Source: Balneola sp. (GTDB lineage: Bacteria; Bacteroidota; Rhodothermia; Balneolales; Balneolaceae). From it: a DNA stretch of 64,000 nucleotides. This document shows positions 9,396 through 18,454 of this stretch, piece by piece. The position numbers and the translations under genes were made by a program. Numbering within the stretch: position 1 is the first letter of the stretch; each line of letters begins with the position of its first letter. The notes below the pieces were generated by a model. It was not told where the DNA came from. It searched no databases and saw nothing but the letters and a program-made list of their open reading frames with translations. The stretch covers positions 310,001 to 374,000 of the forward strand of contig NZMW01000001.1 in the NCBI GenBank assembly GCA_002694685.1. Reading direction: 5' to 3'.

Positions 9396-10118
9396 ATGGC
9401 TGACCAAACAAAAACAAGATCTGGATCACAAACAGGAACTGCTTCGCTTGAGTTTAATGAGTTCGAACTCAACTCAACTATGCAAGAATTTCTCAAAGAG
9501 GAAGAAAAGGATACTGGAAAAAGTATTTGGAACATCGCGACTATTTCAGGAATGGTAATGCTATTTATGGCTATTACTTTTTTGGTGCAGTGGGTTGGGC
9601 TTCCAATCGGTGAAGGACTTTCAAATTTCGTTTCTGATGCTATTGTAGGTCTTCCAATTATTGGTGGTGCTTTGATTACTTTGATCGGTTTTGGGTACTT
9701 TGTAGGTGATAGAAAAAGGGAAAGAAGAGAGAAAAAAGCACGCCGTAAAGCAAAATCAAGTTCCTCTAAAACGTATTCAGATATACCCGGTTCTGAGGAT
9801 AAAAGCTATTCCGGTTCAAAACTAAACAACGCTCTTGATTCAAAATCAAATTCAAACAGCAGAAGTAGCACTTCAAGCGGCATTGATAGTTTTGGATATC
9901 GTCATTCAAAAAGATTAATGAAATCCAGATCTGACAAGAAATGGGCAGGAGTGTGTGGAGGCTTGGCGAAATATTTTGGTATAAGCGCTACTGTTGTTCG
10001 TTTCATCTTCGTTGCTGCTTTCTTTATGGGGTGGGGGGCTAGTCTCCTTGTTTATTTTGGCCTATCTCTTGCTATGCCTAAAGAGCCTGTAGATATGATG
10101 GATGATTTTGATTACTAG
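9396..10118 (+). CDS. PspC-domain membrane protein
   Basis: The 240-residue protein has an acidic N-terminus, two predicted membrane helices at about 47-66 and 82-105, a basic and serine-rich linker (110-175), and a C-terminal PspC domain (about 177-235) with the typical KKWAGVCGGLAKYFGI core and a closing hydrophobic hairpin. PspC is a sensor of the phage-shock envelope-stress response; the job of this extended form is unknown. GGAGG lies 12 bases before the ATG, a long spacing. It ends in TAG and is followed by a terminator at 10199. Confidence 0.85.
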   Translation: MADQTKTRSGSQTGTASLEFNEFELNSTMQEFLKEEEKDTGKSIWNIATISGMVMLFMAITFLVQWVGLPIGEGLSNFVSDAIVGLPIIGGALITLIGFGYFVGDRKRERREKKARRKAKSSSSKTYSDIPGSEDKSYSGSKLNNALDSKSNSNSRSSTSSGIDSFGYRHSKRLMKSRSDKKWAGVCGGLAKYFGISATVVRFIFVAAFFMGWGASLLVYFGLSLAMPKEPVDMMDDFDY

Positions 10119-10198
10119 CAATGCCATTTGCTGAATAGAGTATTCTATTCTTACTTATCTATTCTATCACAAAAGACTTACATTTAGATATTTACGGC

Positions 10199-10230
10199 AA
10201 GACTTTCTCAGTAGAGGAAGTCTTTTTTTT
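10199..10230 (+). terminator. Rho-independent terminator after the PspC gene
   Basis: AAGACTT (10199-10205) pairs with AAGTCTT (10218-10224), with further closing pairs inside, followed by a run of T. It separates the bshC/PspC unit from the Pel-like locus. Confidence 0.75.
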
Positions 10231-10329
10231 AATTAGATCTAATTCACCCTTTGTTTAAATAGTTGTACTATTTCGGCTCGTCATTTATTAGTTTAAGCAG
10301 AACCCCGAATTACTTAGAATTGCTTACTT

Positions 10330-11460
10330 TTGAACCCAGAAAATAGCTTACTTTTAATTGTTGATGATACTCCTGCCAATCTTAGGTTATTGTCTCACGT
10401 TCTGTCAAAGGAAGGTTATGAATTTGTTGAGGCCACAGATGGTAATGAAGCTTTAGAAATGGCTGAAAAGCATGTGCCGGATCTAATTCTACTAGACATC
10501 ATGATGCCGGGAATGAGTGGCTTTGAGGTTATAAAAAAGCTCAAGGAGAATGAATTGCTTGAAGATATACCCATTATATTTTTGAGTTCCCTTACAGAAA
10601 CAGATGATAAGGTTGAAGGGTTTAGATCTGGTGGAGTAGATTACATAACAAAACCATTTCAGAAAGAAGAAACGCTCGCCAGGATAAAAGCCCATTTGCA
10701 GATAAGATTTTTGCAAAAGCAACTAAACGAGCGCATCAACATCCTCCGTGAAAGAGAGGTAGAGCTAAGCCGGTTGAACCAAAAAAAGGATGACCTTGTA
10801 AGAACAGTTAGTCACGACATTAAGAATCCTTTAACTGGTATTATTGGCTTGGTTAAGCTGATGAGGGATAGTGATAAGATTTCTGCTGAAGAGCAAAAGC
10901 AAATGCTATCCGTAATTGAAGATAGCGGCAATAATTTATTAAACCTGGTTCGAGACGTTTTAGACCGAGAAGCTAAGGTGGCAGAGTCTGAAGAACTGGA
11001 TTATTCTGAAGTTAAAGTAGGTGAATTACTTGCTCGGGTTATTTCTATGAATAAAGCCAAAGCAATCGTTAAAGACATAAATCTGGATTATTCGATTAAA
11101 CCAAGTGGTTTCAATGTCTTAATCGACCAAATTAAAATTGAGATTGTTATTAATAATCTGGTAGCAAACGCATTGAAGTTCACTCCCTCTGGCGGGAGTA
11201 TTAGTGTAGAAGTAAGTAAAGAAAAGGATGTAATTAAATTTGAAGTCCGTGATACAGGAATAGGTATTCCAGAAAAAATGCAGCATGATTTATTTAGGGA
11301 CCCAAAAAAATCTTCAAGACTGGGCACCAGTGGCGAAGTTGGAACAGGTCTGGGTTTAGATATTGTTCAATTATATGTTGAGCTTCACAAAGGTAAAATC
11401 TGGGTCGAATCTACCTTAAACAAAGGAACCTCTTTCTTTATAGAAATTCCCCAACAATAA
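10330..11460 (+). CDS. Response regulator-histidine kinase hybrid (REC-HisKA-HATPase)
   Basis: Soluble 376-residue signalling protein. REC domain 1-125 with the phosphoacceptor Asp56 (LILLDIMMP) and Lys108; a coiled linker 125-155; HisKA with His162 in SHDIKNP; HATPase with Asn280 (N box), DTGIGIP at 308-314 and GTGLGLDI at 339-345. No membrane segment, so it probably takes phosphate from a partner through REC and relays it. The TTG start is chosen because REC begins eight residues later and no ATG lies between. First gene of the exopolysaccharide locus, 22 bases before a second response regulator. Confidence 0.88.
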   Translation: MNPENSLLLIVDDTPANLRLLSHVLSKEGYEFVEATDGNEALEMAEKHVPDLILLDIMMPGMSGFEVIKKLKENELLEDIPIIFLSSLTETDDKVEGFRSGGVDYITKPFQKEETLARIKAHLQIRFLQKQLNERINILREREVELSRLNQKKDDLVRTVSHDIKNPLTGIIGLVKLMRDSDKISAEEQKQMLSVIEDSGNNLLNLVRDVLDREAKVAESEELDYSEVKVGELLARVISMNKAKAIVKDINLDYSIKPSGFNVLIDQIKIEIVINNLVANALKFTPSGGSISVEVSKEKDVIKFEVRDTGIGIPEKMQHDLFRDPKKSSRLGTSGEVGTGLGLDIVQLYVELHKGKIWVESTLNKGTSFFIEIPQQ

Positions 11461-11482
11461 TAAGCGAAAACTTGAGCTAAAT

Positions 11483-12418
11483 ATGAATTATAAGGTTTTA
11501 GTAATTGATGATGATAAGCCCATTCATTTCATGGTCAAAAGCCTCTTAAAAAAAGAATTTCAAGTCTTGAATGCGCATGATGTTCAGGAGGCTATCGATA
11601 TATTATCAGAAACACATGTAAATCTAATTTTGTCTGATATCCATATGCCGGGTATTTCAGGTTTAGAGTTTTTGGAATCCATTCGTCTTGATGAGAAAAA
11701 GAAGAAGATTCCGGTCTTAATTATGACCAATTTACCTACGGTAGAGAAGGAACAAAAAGCCTATGATCTTGGAGCTGCTGACTTTATCAAAAAAGAGTTG
11801 CTCAATAATGACAAGGAAAAAGTCCTCGAAATAATCAGGATGAAGATAGTTACTGATGTAAGAGTTGATGGGCTTGATGAAGATCAATCAAAAAAGAAAG
11901 ATCGCTTGGTTATGAAGCTGATGGAAACAGCGATTACCGGCTCTTTTCCCAAAACAGTTGAAACTTTATGCGAGGGACTAAATGAAATTGTTTCAACTAA
12001 ATTCACAGGTTTTTGGATGGTTCATGGTGATCAAACAAATGCCCTTCACCTCAAAACAGCAAATGCTAACAACCCTGAAAATGCTGATGACTTATCAAAA
12101 GAAAAAACGTTTGAGCATTTAAAAGAAAGCAAAGAACCATATCTAAGTAATCATGTATTTAAAGAAGACGAAGGCTTCTTTGTAGATTATTCCAGAGAAG
12201 AGGGGCTTGCCGCGGAGATTGGTGTTCCTCTTTTTGCAGTAAGTGAGCGCGATCTGCTTATGAATAATATGAAGATCCCTGGTGATGCAGAGATGTTTGG
12301 AGTTCTTTTATTGAAGAGATCGGTTCTGTTCTCATCAACTGAATTTGAACTTGTATCAAGGCTGATCAAGCAGTCCGGATCTATTCTCTACAGACTTTTT
12401 AAAAAGGCTAACTCCTGA
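11483..12418 (+). CDS. Response regulator with C-terminal GAF-like domain
   Basis: The 311-residue protein has a REC domain (1-115) with Asp52 (ILSDIHMPG) and the KK pair near 103-104. Residues about 130-305 look like a GAF-type sensor domain, ending in an amphipathic helix (LVSRLIKQSGSILYRLF). No DNA-binding or GGDEF domain is visible, so it probably signals through protein contact. It sits between the hybrid kinase and the first PelF-like transferase and is the likely output partner of that kinase. The GAF call is by pattern only. Confidence 0.75.
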   Translation: MNYKVLVIDDDKPIHFMVKSLLKKEFQVLNAHDVQEAIDILSETHVNLILSDIHMPGISGLEFLESIRLDEKKKKIPVLIMTNLPTVEKEQKAYDLGAADFIKKELLNNDKEKVLEIIRMKIVTDVRVDGLDEDQSKKKDRLVMKLMETAITGSFPKTVETLCEGLNEIVSTKFTGFWMVHGDQTNALHLKTANANNPENADDLSKEKTFEHLKESKEPYLSNHVFKEDEGFFVDYSREEGLAAEIGVPLFAVSERDLLMNNMKIPGDAEMFGVLLLKRSVLFSSTEFELVSRLIKQSGSILYRLFKKANS

Positions 12419-12431
12419 ACTCCAATCATCA

Positions 12432-13625
12432 ATGAACATTCTGCTAATTATAGAAGGAACGTATCCTTGGTACAGAGGAGGGGTCAGCGAATGGGTCTAC
12501 CAGTACCTGACACACCTTTCAGGATTCCAATTCACGATACTGCAGATTGCCACTGATGAATTTCATGGACTTGATCCCGAAGACGCTTTATACCCTCTGA
12601 CAAGTAATGTGAAGAAGTTTATCCGTATTCCGCCACCACAAATAGAAGGCGATTATGCGGAGTACTTGAAGACTTGGTTTGAATCTATTTCAGTAGATAA
12701 ACTTATTTCTGAAGAAGACTTTCATACAGTTCATGTTACAAATACCGGGTTTGCCGGATGGTTAGGCTCTAAAATATCTAAGTCTTCCGATGTTCCCATG
12801 CTGCTAACCGAGCACGCTATTTATTGGAAAGAAGTTGAGATGGGAGCCGTTGCCTTGGAGTGTGGCTACAAGATTCCTGCTACTACTGAAGAAAAAAGCA
12901 ACACTATATCAGCTTTTAAAGACTTCGCCTCATTTACCTATTCTAATGCCGCACAGATAGTTACGGTTTCTGAATCTAATATTCCATACCAAAAAGAGTT
13001 AGGTGCTTTAGATATTGAATATATCCCAAACGGCATCCCTTCATCATGGCTTACTGCTGAGAAGGAAAGAAAGTCCAAGCCTGTAATAGGTTGGGTCGGC
13101 CGATGTGCTGAAATGAAGAATCCATTAGCTTTTTTTGAATTGGTAGATCAATTCAGAGAAGCCGATTTAAGTCCTGAATTCACAATGTTGCTCAGTGACG
13201 CCAATGAAATAGCACTCGAAGCCAAAGTGAGAGAGCGGGCTGAACAGTATCCGGAAGTCGAGTGTATCTGGAATCAATCTGCAAAAGAGTTTTTTATTGA
13301 TTTCGATTTTTTAGCCATAACAAGCCATAATGAATCACAACCACTCGTTATGCTTGAAGCATTGGCAAAGCGTGCCTTGCCTGTAGGATTTCGGGTAGGG
13401 GATTTGACTGAAAAATATGGATTGGTTATAGATAAAGGGGCTTCATTTGGAGACCTGGCAAATGAAATCGCGGTTCTGTGGAGCCAAAAACCCATGTTTG
13501 AGAAGTTTGTAGCTGAGCGTTACAACAGAGTTAAGCAAGAGCATACCTGGGAACATATTTTTAATATCTACAAACAGTTGATTGTAGAAGTATCGGATAT
13601 GGAGGCGATTTCTAGCATTGAGTAA
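12432..13625 (+). CDS. PelF-type family 4 glycosyltransferase, first copy
   Basis: GT-B fold transferase of 397 residues. The N-terminus LLIIEGTYPWYRGGVSEW (4-21) matches the DUF3492 start typical of PelF, the cytosolic enzyme that polymerises the Pel polysaccharide from UDP-sugars. The C-terminal domain has the nucleotide-sugar EX7E motif with Glu301 and Glu309. It is shorter than the next gene and lacks that protein's insertion. Start ATG, 13 bases after the regulator; it overlaps pelF by 8 bases. It may make a second linkage or form a heteromeric synthase with the second copy. Confidence 0.82.
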   Translation: MNILLIIEGTYPWYRGGVSEWVYQYLTHLSGFQFTILQIATDEFHGLDPEDALYPLTSNVKKFIRIPPPQIEGDYAEYLKTWFESISVDKLISEEDFHTVHVTNTGFAGWLGSKISKSSDVPMLLTEHAIYWKEVEMGAVALECGYKIPATTEEKSNTISAFKDFASFTYSNAAQIVTVSESNIPYQKELGALDIEYIPNGIPSSWLTAEKERKSKPVIGWVGRCAEMKNPLAFFELVDQFREADLSPEFTMLLSDANEIALEAKVRERAEQYPEVECIWNQSAKEFFIDFDFLAITSHNESQPLVMLEALAKRALPVGFRVGDLTEKYGLVIDKGASFGDLANEIAVLWSQKPMFEKFVAERYNRVKQEHTWEHIFNIYKQLIVEVSDMEAISSIE

Positions 13626-15201
13626 AGAAAAGCCATTTGTCTTATTTGAAACAGAAGGCTCGTATCCATACAGTGGGGGCGGGGTTTCGACCTGGTCTCA
13701 TATTTTATGTACCGAACTAAGAGAGAAAGTAGATTTTGAGTTATTGGCGATAACGGGTAATCCATATGTAGAGAGTCGCTATCGCCTCCCGGATAACATT
13801 AAAAAAATTACCCACATCCCGCTTTGGGGCGTTGATGAGCCATCAGATTATTATGATGATCGCCACCCATTCTCACATCAAATTGAGAAAAAAGCGAGAG
13901 CCACCAAGGCTGCTACACAAGATTATTTTAAACCTATTTTTGAAGATTTCATCAATTATCTTTTTGACCCTTATGGTGATGTTACCAGAATAAGCGATAT
14001 TTTATATGGGCTTTGGAAATACTTCCAAATACATGATTATAAGCAGACGCTACGCCAGCCTTTGCTTTGGACTGAATTTAAGCAGTCGTTGATCAATTAT
14101 TTTGAAGAGAACGATATGGCTTTTCACGAGCAGCCGAGGGTTTTCGATATTACTTTTGGAATGCGTTGGCTCTATCATTTTTTAATGCCTTTAGCCGCTC
14201 CAATTGATAAAAATATTGATGTAACGCATGCTACATTAGCTGGCTTTCCAGCATTAGCATCAATCGCTGCAAAGTATGAATATGGGATACCAAGTTTGGT
14301 TACAGATCATGGAGTCTACATGCGCGAACGCCTGATCAATGTTGGGCAAGCAGACATGCCATACTTTTCTAAACGATTATTGGTAAATATGTCGGCAATG
14401 GTAAGTAGATCTGTATACTACACTGCAGATCAAATATCTCCTGTTACTACTGCAAATAAAGAATGGGAGAAGCGGTTCGAAGCGGCTGACGAAAATATCT
14501 TCCCAATCTATAATGGCGTTAATACGGACCTCTTTAAACCTACTCCAAAACCAAATCATACCAGAGATACTCCAACAGTAATTGCAGTAGCACAGGTTTT
14601 TCCGCTTAAGGATATTGAGACTATGATCCGTTCAGCTGATTTAGTCCGGAAAGAAATACCTGAGGTACAATTCAAAGTGTATGGAAGTTTAGAAGTAGAT
14701 CAGGAGTATGTACAAAAATGCAGGAACCTGGTTAAAGAGCTTGATTTGGAGGAGACGTTCCATTTTGGTGGGTTTCATGATCAGCCAAGTATGATTTTTA
14801 ACGAAGGTGATATTTCTATTCTAACTTCTATTTCTGAAGGGTTTCCCTATACCGTGATTGAGTCGATGAGTTGCGCACGACCGGTTGTTGCAACTGATGT
14901 AGGAGGGATTAAAGACGCCCTTGAAGGTTGTGGAATACTTTGTAAGCCTAGAGATCCTCAGGATATTGCAAACGGTGTTGTAAAGTTATTGAATGATGAT
15001 GATCTGCGACTCGAATATGGCAGAAAATCTCGAGAAAGGGTCTTACTGACATTCACTACAGAGAAGTCAGTGGATGCGTATTATGACTCGTATATGAGAT
15101 TGTCGGCAAAGGAAAGAGATCCATGGAAAAACCGGATTCAAGTGGAATCGGTACTGAACTTTTTGGAATACCTTGAAGAGGAGGAGTTCAGATATGCTTG
15201 A
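13618..15201 (+). CDS. pelF: PelF-like glycosyltransferase, second copy
   Basis: Family 4 transferase of 527 residues, close to PelF length. It opens with FETEGSYPYSGGGVSTW (10-26, DUF3492), has a long central segment, and carries the donor-binding EX7E motif at Glu407/Glu415 (EGFPYTVIE) followed by the VVATDVGG loop. In Pel systems PelF acts in the cytosol and PelG carries the polymer through the inner membrane, and the next gene is pelG-like. Start TTG; the ATG of the next gene overlaps its last 8 bases. Confidence 0.88.
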   Translation: MSKEKPFVLFETEGSYPYSGGGVSTWSHILCTELREKVDFELLAITGNPYVESRYRLPDNIKKITHIPLWGVDEPSDYYDDRHPFSHQIEKKARATKAATQDYFKPIFEDFINYLFDPYGDVTRISDILYGLWKYFQIHDYKQTLRQPLLWTEFKQSLINYFEENDMAFHEQPRVFDITFGMRWLYHFLMPLAAPIDKNIDVTHATLAGFPALASIAAKYEYGIPSLVTDHGVYMRERLINVGQADMPYFSKRLLVNMSAMVSRSVYYTADQISPVTTANKEWEKRFEAADENIFPIYNGVNTDLFKPTPKPNHTRDTPTVIAVAQVFPLKDIETMIRSADLVRKEIPEVQFKVYGSLEVDQEYVQKCRNLVKELDLEETFHFGGFHDQPSMIFNEGDISILTSISEGFPYTVIESMSCARPVVATDVGGIKDALEGCGILCKPRDPQDIANGVVKLLNDDDLRLEYGRKSRERVLLTFTTEKSVDAYYDSYMRLSAKERDPWKNRIQVESVLNFLEYLEEEEFRYA

Positions 15202-16822
15202 TCAGGTTCAAACAGAAGAAGTAACAGAAGCAGAAGCTATAGGGTTAATTACCGAGCAGGTTTATGATTTAATTGGTAACCCGATTAGTAAATGGGCTGT
15301 TGCTGCAACTATTGAATCATAGGTTGTTAGAGATATTGATGCCCGAACAGATTACGGTTACGACTCCGTTTTTGATCTTGCTGATGTAGTTTATAAACGG
15401 ATTAAAAAGAAAGTCTATGATGATTTAGACAAGGATGAAGACGACCATGATGAATTTAATTTTGGTGGTTATAGAAGGACATTAAAACTCTTTGCCAAGT
15501 TCTACTCAGCGGGAATGGTTTTCTCCTTACCGATGATTAGCCAGATTGTTGCTATTATCATTTTTGAATACGCCCTTTGGGCCTGGTTTGATTTTAATGA
15601 AGCACAAGCAACAGTTGTCGCATTAGGAACTATAATTGCTTTTATACTTACAGGTGGCTTTATACAGACCTTAGGTCGCTTAGTATCAAAGTATAAAGGG
15701 GAGGAGAACTATTATTTAGCTGCAAAGGCATCCTGGTCTGTCCTGAAAATAGCTATCCCTTTTATACTACTTTCCGCTGGAGCCATTTTTTGCTTAAACC
15801 TGATACTTCCGTTCTATCCACAGCAGCTTATCATTCTATCAATGATGTATATGGTGCTTATATCGCTGCTTTTGTTGTCTGCAGCGGTATTGTTTGCTTC
15901 AGAACAACGAACAATGATTTTGTTAAGCATTCTATTAGGTACCGTTGTTGTGATTTTTGGGATGGACTTTGCTGACTTTGGTATCTATATCTCACAGTGG
16001 CTAGGTATTGCTACAGCCACCATCATAATGGGGGCTTATTCATACATGTATTATCGATTGAAGATCAGAACACTGCGTCAAGAATTATTCAAGCAGTCAT
16101 TGCCTGAAGCTGAAGTGGGTTACTATAACACTTACCGATATTTTATATATGGTTTCTGCTACTTCACTTTTCTATTCATGGATAGGATTTTAGCTTGGTC
16201 TGCAGGGCCACCACCTCCTGAATATATCATCTGGTTCAACACGCCTTACGAACTTGGAATGGATTGGGCATTGATCAGCTTGGTGATTACAATAGCAATG
16301 CTTGAATACAGTATCTATTCTTTTTCGTTGAACTTAATTCCTGCTCAGAAGAAAGCAATCGTCTCCAAAATTAAACTCTTTAACCGTTTTTTCAGACGAT
16401 TTTACATAAAACAAATTTTACTTCTTTTGTTCGTAGGTGGAATATCTATTTTATTAACCTATTACGGAGTTCTAAGTTTGAGAGTATTTGAAAACGAAGT
16501 CCCCGAAATAGCTGATTTCTTTGAGAATCCAATGACTTTCAAAGTATTTTGGTTAGCCAGCATTGGCTATCTGTTTTTAATTTATGGTCTTTTAAACAGT
16601 TTGTTCTTTTTCACACTCAATAGGCCGGAAATGGTTATGTACTGCATGATCGGCGCATTGTTTGTAAACTTTATTACCGGTTATTTATGCAGCAGAATCT
16701 TTGGATTAGAGTATGCTGTAATAGGCCTAATTGTCGGATCTCTTGTATTTGCAATATCTACGGGTATTCTCGCAAGGCGATTTTTTAAACATCTCGATTA
16801 CTTTTATTACTCAGCATTTTGA
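15194..16822 (+). pseudogene. pelG: PelG-like polysaccharide exporter, interrupted by an in-frame TAG
   Basis: From ATG 15194 the frame encodes about 107 mostly polar residues, then a multi-helix membrane protein of the PelG/MOP-flippase type that would move the polymer across the inner membrane with PelF. Codon 43 is TAG (15320-15322), between VAATIES and VVRDIDA. The frame is open on both sides and its start is coupled to pelF, so the N-terminal part is genuine. A single change from TTG (Leu) or CAG would produce it. No ATG, GTG or TTG occurs in frame until ATG 15515; starting there leaves 435 residues, near the size of Pseudomonas PelG, but begins inside the first membrane helix. Nonsense mutation, readthrough, internal restart or sequence error are all possible. 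Confidence 0.8.
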
Positions 16823-16831
16823 GGTAGAACT

Positions 16832-18454
16832 ATGATTAAAGACGTCAAAAGTTATATACATGCGGTAGGGTCTCGGCTCAGCAAAGCCTTTTCCATGGAA
16901 GAGTTTGACTCTGAAGAACAACTTGAATTCTGGGAGCTTTCAGCAGAACATTTTTCGAGAAAAGAAACTCCGGCTTTCAGCGATATTGTTGCATGGATGG
17001 ATTTACTCTATCGAGCTCCTGTTCACTTCATTTATAAAGCAGAAGAGAATAAACTGATACTGCATCGCCGACACGTAATCACAAAAAACATACTTAAAGA
17101 GAAGAACGAAGAACGCCCTGCACACAAACAAACTCCTCAGCAGAAAGAATACATAAAAGACTTTGAGTACCAGCTTCAGAACCTGGAAAAGAAAATGGAT
17201 ATGGATGATGTCTTTCTAGAACAGGGTATAACATCTCATTCTATAGGGCAATGTGAACATATTCCGCTTTTCACAAAAGGTGGAGATTTATGGGGGATTT
17301 ACTGCGCTGGCCCATACACAAAAAGTCCGGATCAAATAACCCCAAAATTATCCATTGTAGGTAGAATTCTTGCAAGCTGGTTAATAAGCCTCGATGAAGA
17401 AGAGGTTAATCCTATCAAAGAGTATGAACAAAAAATTCAAACGGTAGTTGATGACCTTGGTACCGGTAAGTTAAATACTGAAGGTATTGCTCAAATAATC
17501 CTTCGATATGTTGTACATGGGGGAAAGACTAAAACTGGTTGCGTGGTAGAATTCACAGAAACCGGCCAAAAGTTACTGGCATCCATTGGAATGACGGAAG
17601 CTGTAGCTGCTCAATTTTCCGCTGATGCTGAAAGTTCACTATTTGAGGTTAAGGGTGACAACGTCCAACCCACAAAAACTGGAAAAGCCTTTCTTGATAA
17701 GTGGGGCAAAGAAGTAGAAACCATTTATTTCAATGGCGAACACCACTCAGGCTATATGCTGGTTGAGAAACCCACAGAGAAAGCTTCTTTTGATTTTTCC
17801 GGCCTTATTTCGAAGATTGGGATGTCGCTGGCTAATATTTTTGATTATCGTTTTAAAAACGAACAGTTCTCAGATCAGTTAATAGAGGCCTATTACAGTA
17901 TGCTCAGGAGTATTGAAAAGAGCCGTGAAAAGACAAAACATCACACTCCTCGGATGATGGCTTTTGTGCAGCGTTTTGGGATGTTCTTTGGGCTTGAAGA
18001 CGACGAAATGAAAACCATAATGCTAACGGCCAAACTTCACGATATCGGCTATGTTGGAGCCATTAGCATCGAATCAGCTAAAACTATCGGGGGTGAGTTA
18101 TCTCATCCTTTGATTGGTGCTAATTTAGTGGAACATCTTGCTATTGAAAGAGAGGTAGTTGAGGGAATAAAAACGCATCATGAATGGGTAAATGGTAATG
18201 GAACTCCAAGTGGACTTGAGAGCGAAAGCATACCATGGACCGGTAAGATTGTTGGTTTGTTTGAATATGTCGTTGATTTTGTTGAGACGCATGCTGATGA
18301 TAAATCAAAATCTGATGATGAGTGGATGGAACTCTTATCAAAAGGGCTAATGGAAAGGGCTGATATTGAATTTGATATGGTTTTGATTCCCACTGCAATC
18401 CAATTGTTGCAGGCACTTGGGTGGGAAGGTTGTGTGAGCCTTGGTGTTGAATAA
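16832..18454 (+). CDS. GAF-GAF-HD (degenerate HD-GYP) signalling protein
   Basis: Soluble 540-residue protein. Residues about 40-190 and 200-340 look like two GAF-type domains; 345-500 is an HD domain of HD-GYP type with metal ligands His371, His403-Asp404 (HDIG), His425, His449-His450 and Asp482. The GYP signature is altered: GNGTP at 455-459. HD-GYP proteins cleave c-di-GMP, and Pel synthesis elsewhere is switched on by c-di-GMP bound to PelD, which is not seen here, so I infer that this protein supplies or tunes second-messenger control. It lies 9 bases after pelG and shares one base with the next start. Confidence 0.82.
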   Translation: MIKDVKSYIHAVGSRLSKAFSMEEFDSEEQLEFWELSAEHFSRKETPAFSDIVAWMDLLYRAPVHFIYKAEENKLILHRRHVITKNILKEKNEERPAHKQTPQQKEYIKDFEYQLQNLEKKMDMDDVFLEQGITSHSIGQCEHIPLFTKGGDLWGIYCAGPYTKSPDQITPKLSIVGRILASWLISLDEEEVNPIKEYEQKIQTVVDDLGTGKLNTEGIAQIILRYVVHGGKTKTGCVVEFTETGQKLLASIGMTEAVAAQFSADAESSLFEVKGDNVQPTKTGKAFLDKWGKEVETIYFNGEHHSGYMLVEKPTEKASFDFSGLISKIGMSLANIFDYRFKNEQFSDQLIEAYYSMLRSIEKSREKTKHHTPRMMAFVQRFGMFFGLEDDEMKTIMLTAKLHDIGYVGAISIESAKTIGGELSHPLIGANLVEHLAIEREVVEGIKTHHEWVNGNGTPSGLESESIPWTGKIVGLFEYVVDFVETHADDKSKSDDEWMELLSKGLMERADIEFDMVLIPTAIQLLQALGWEGCVSLGVE

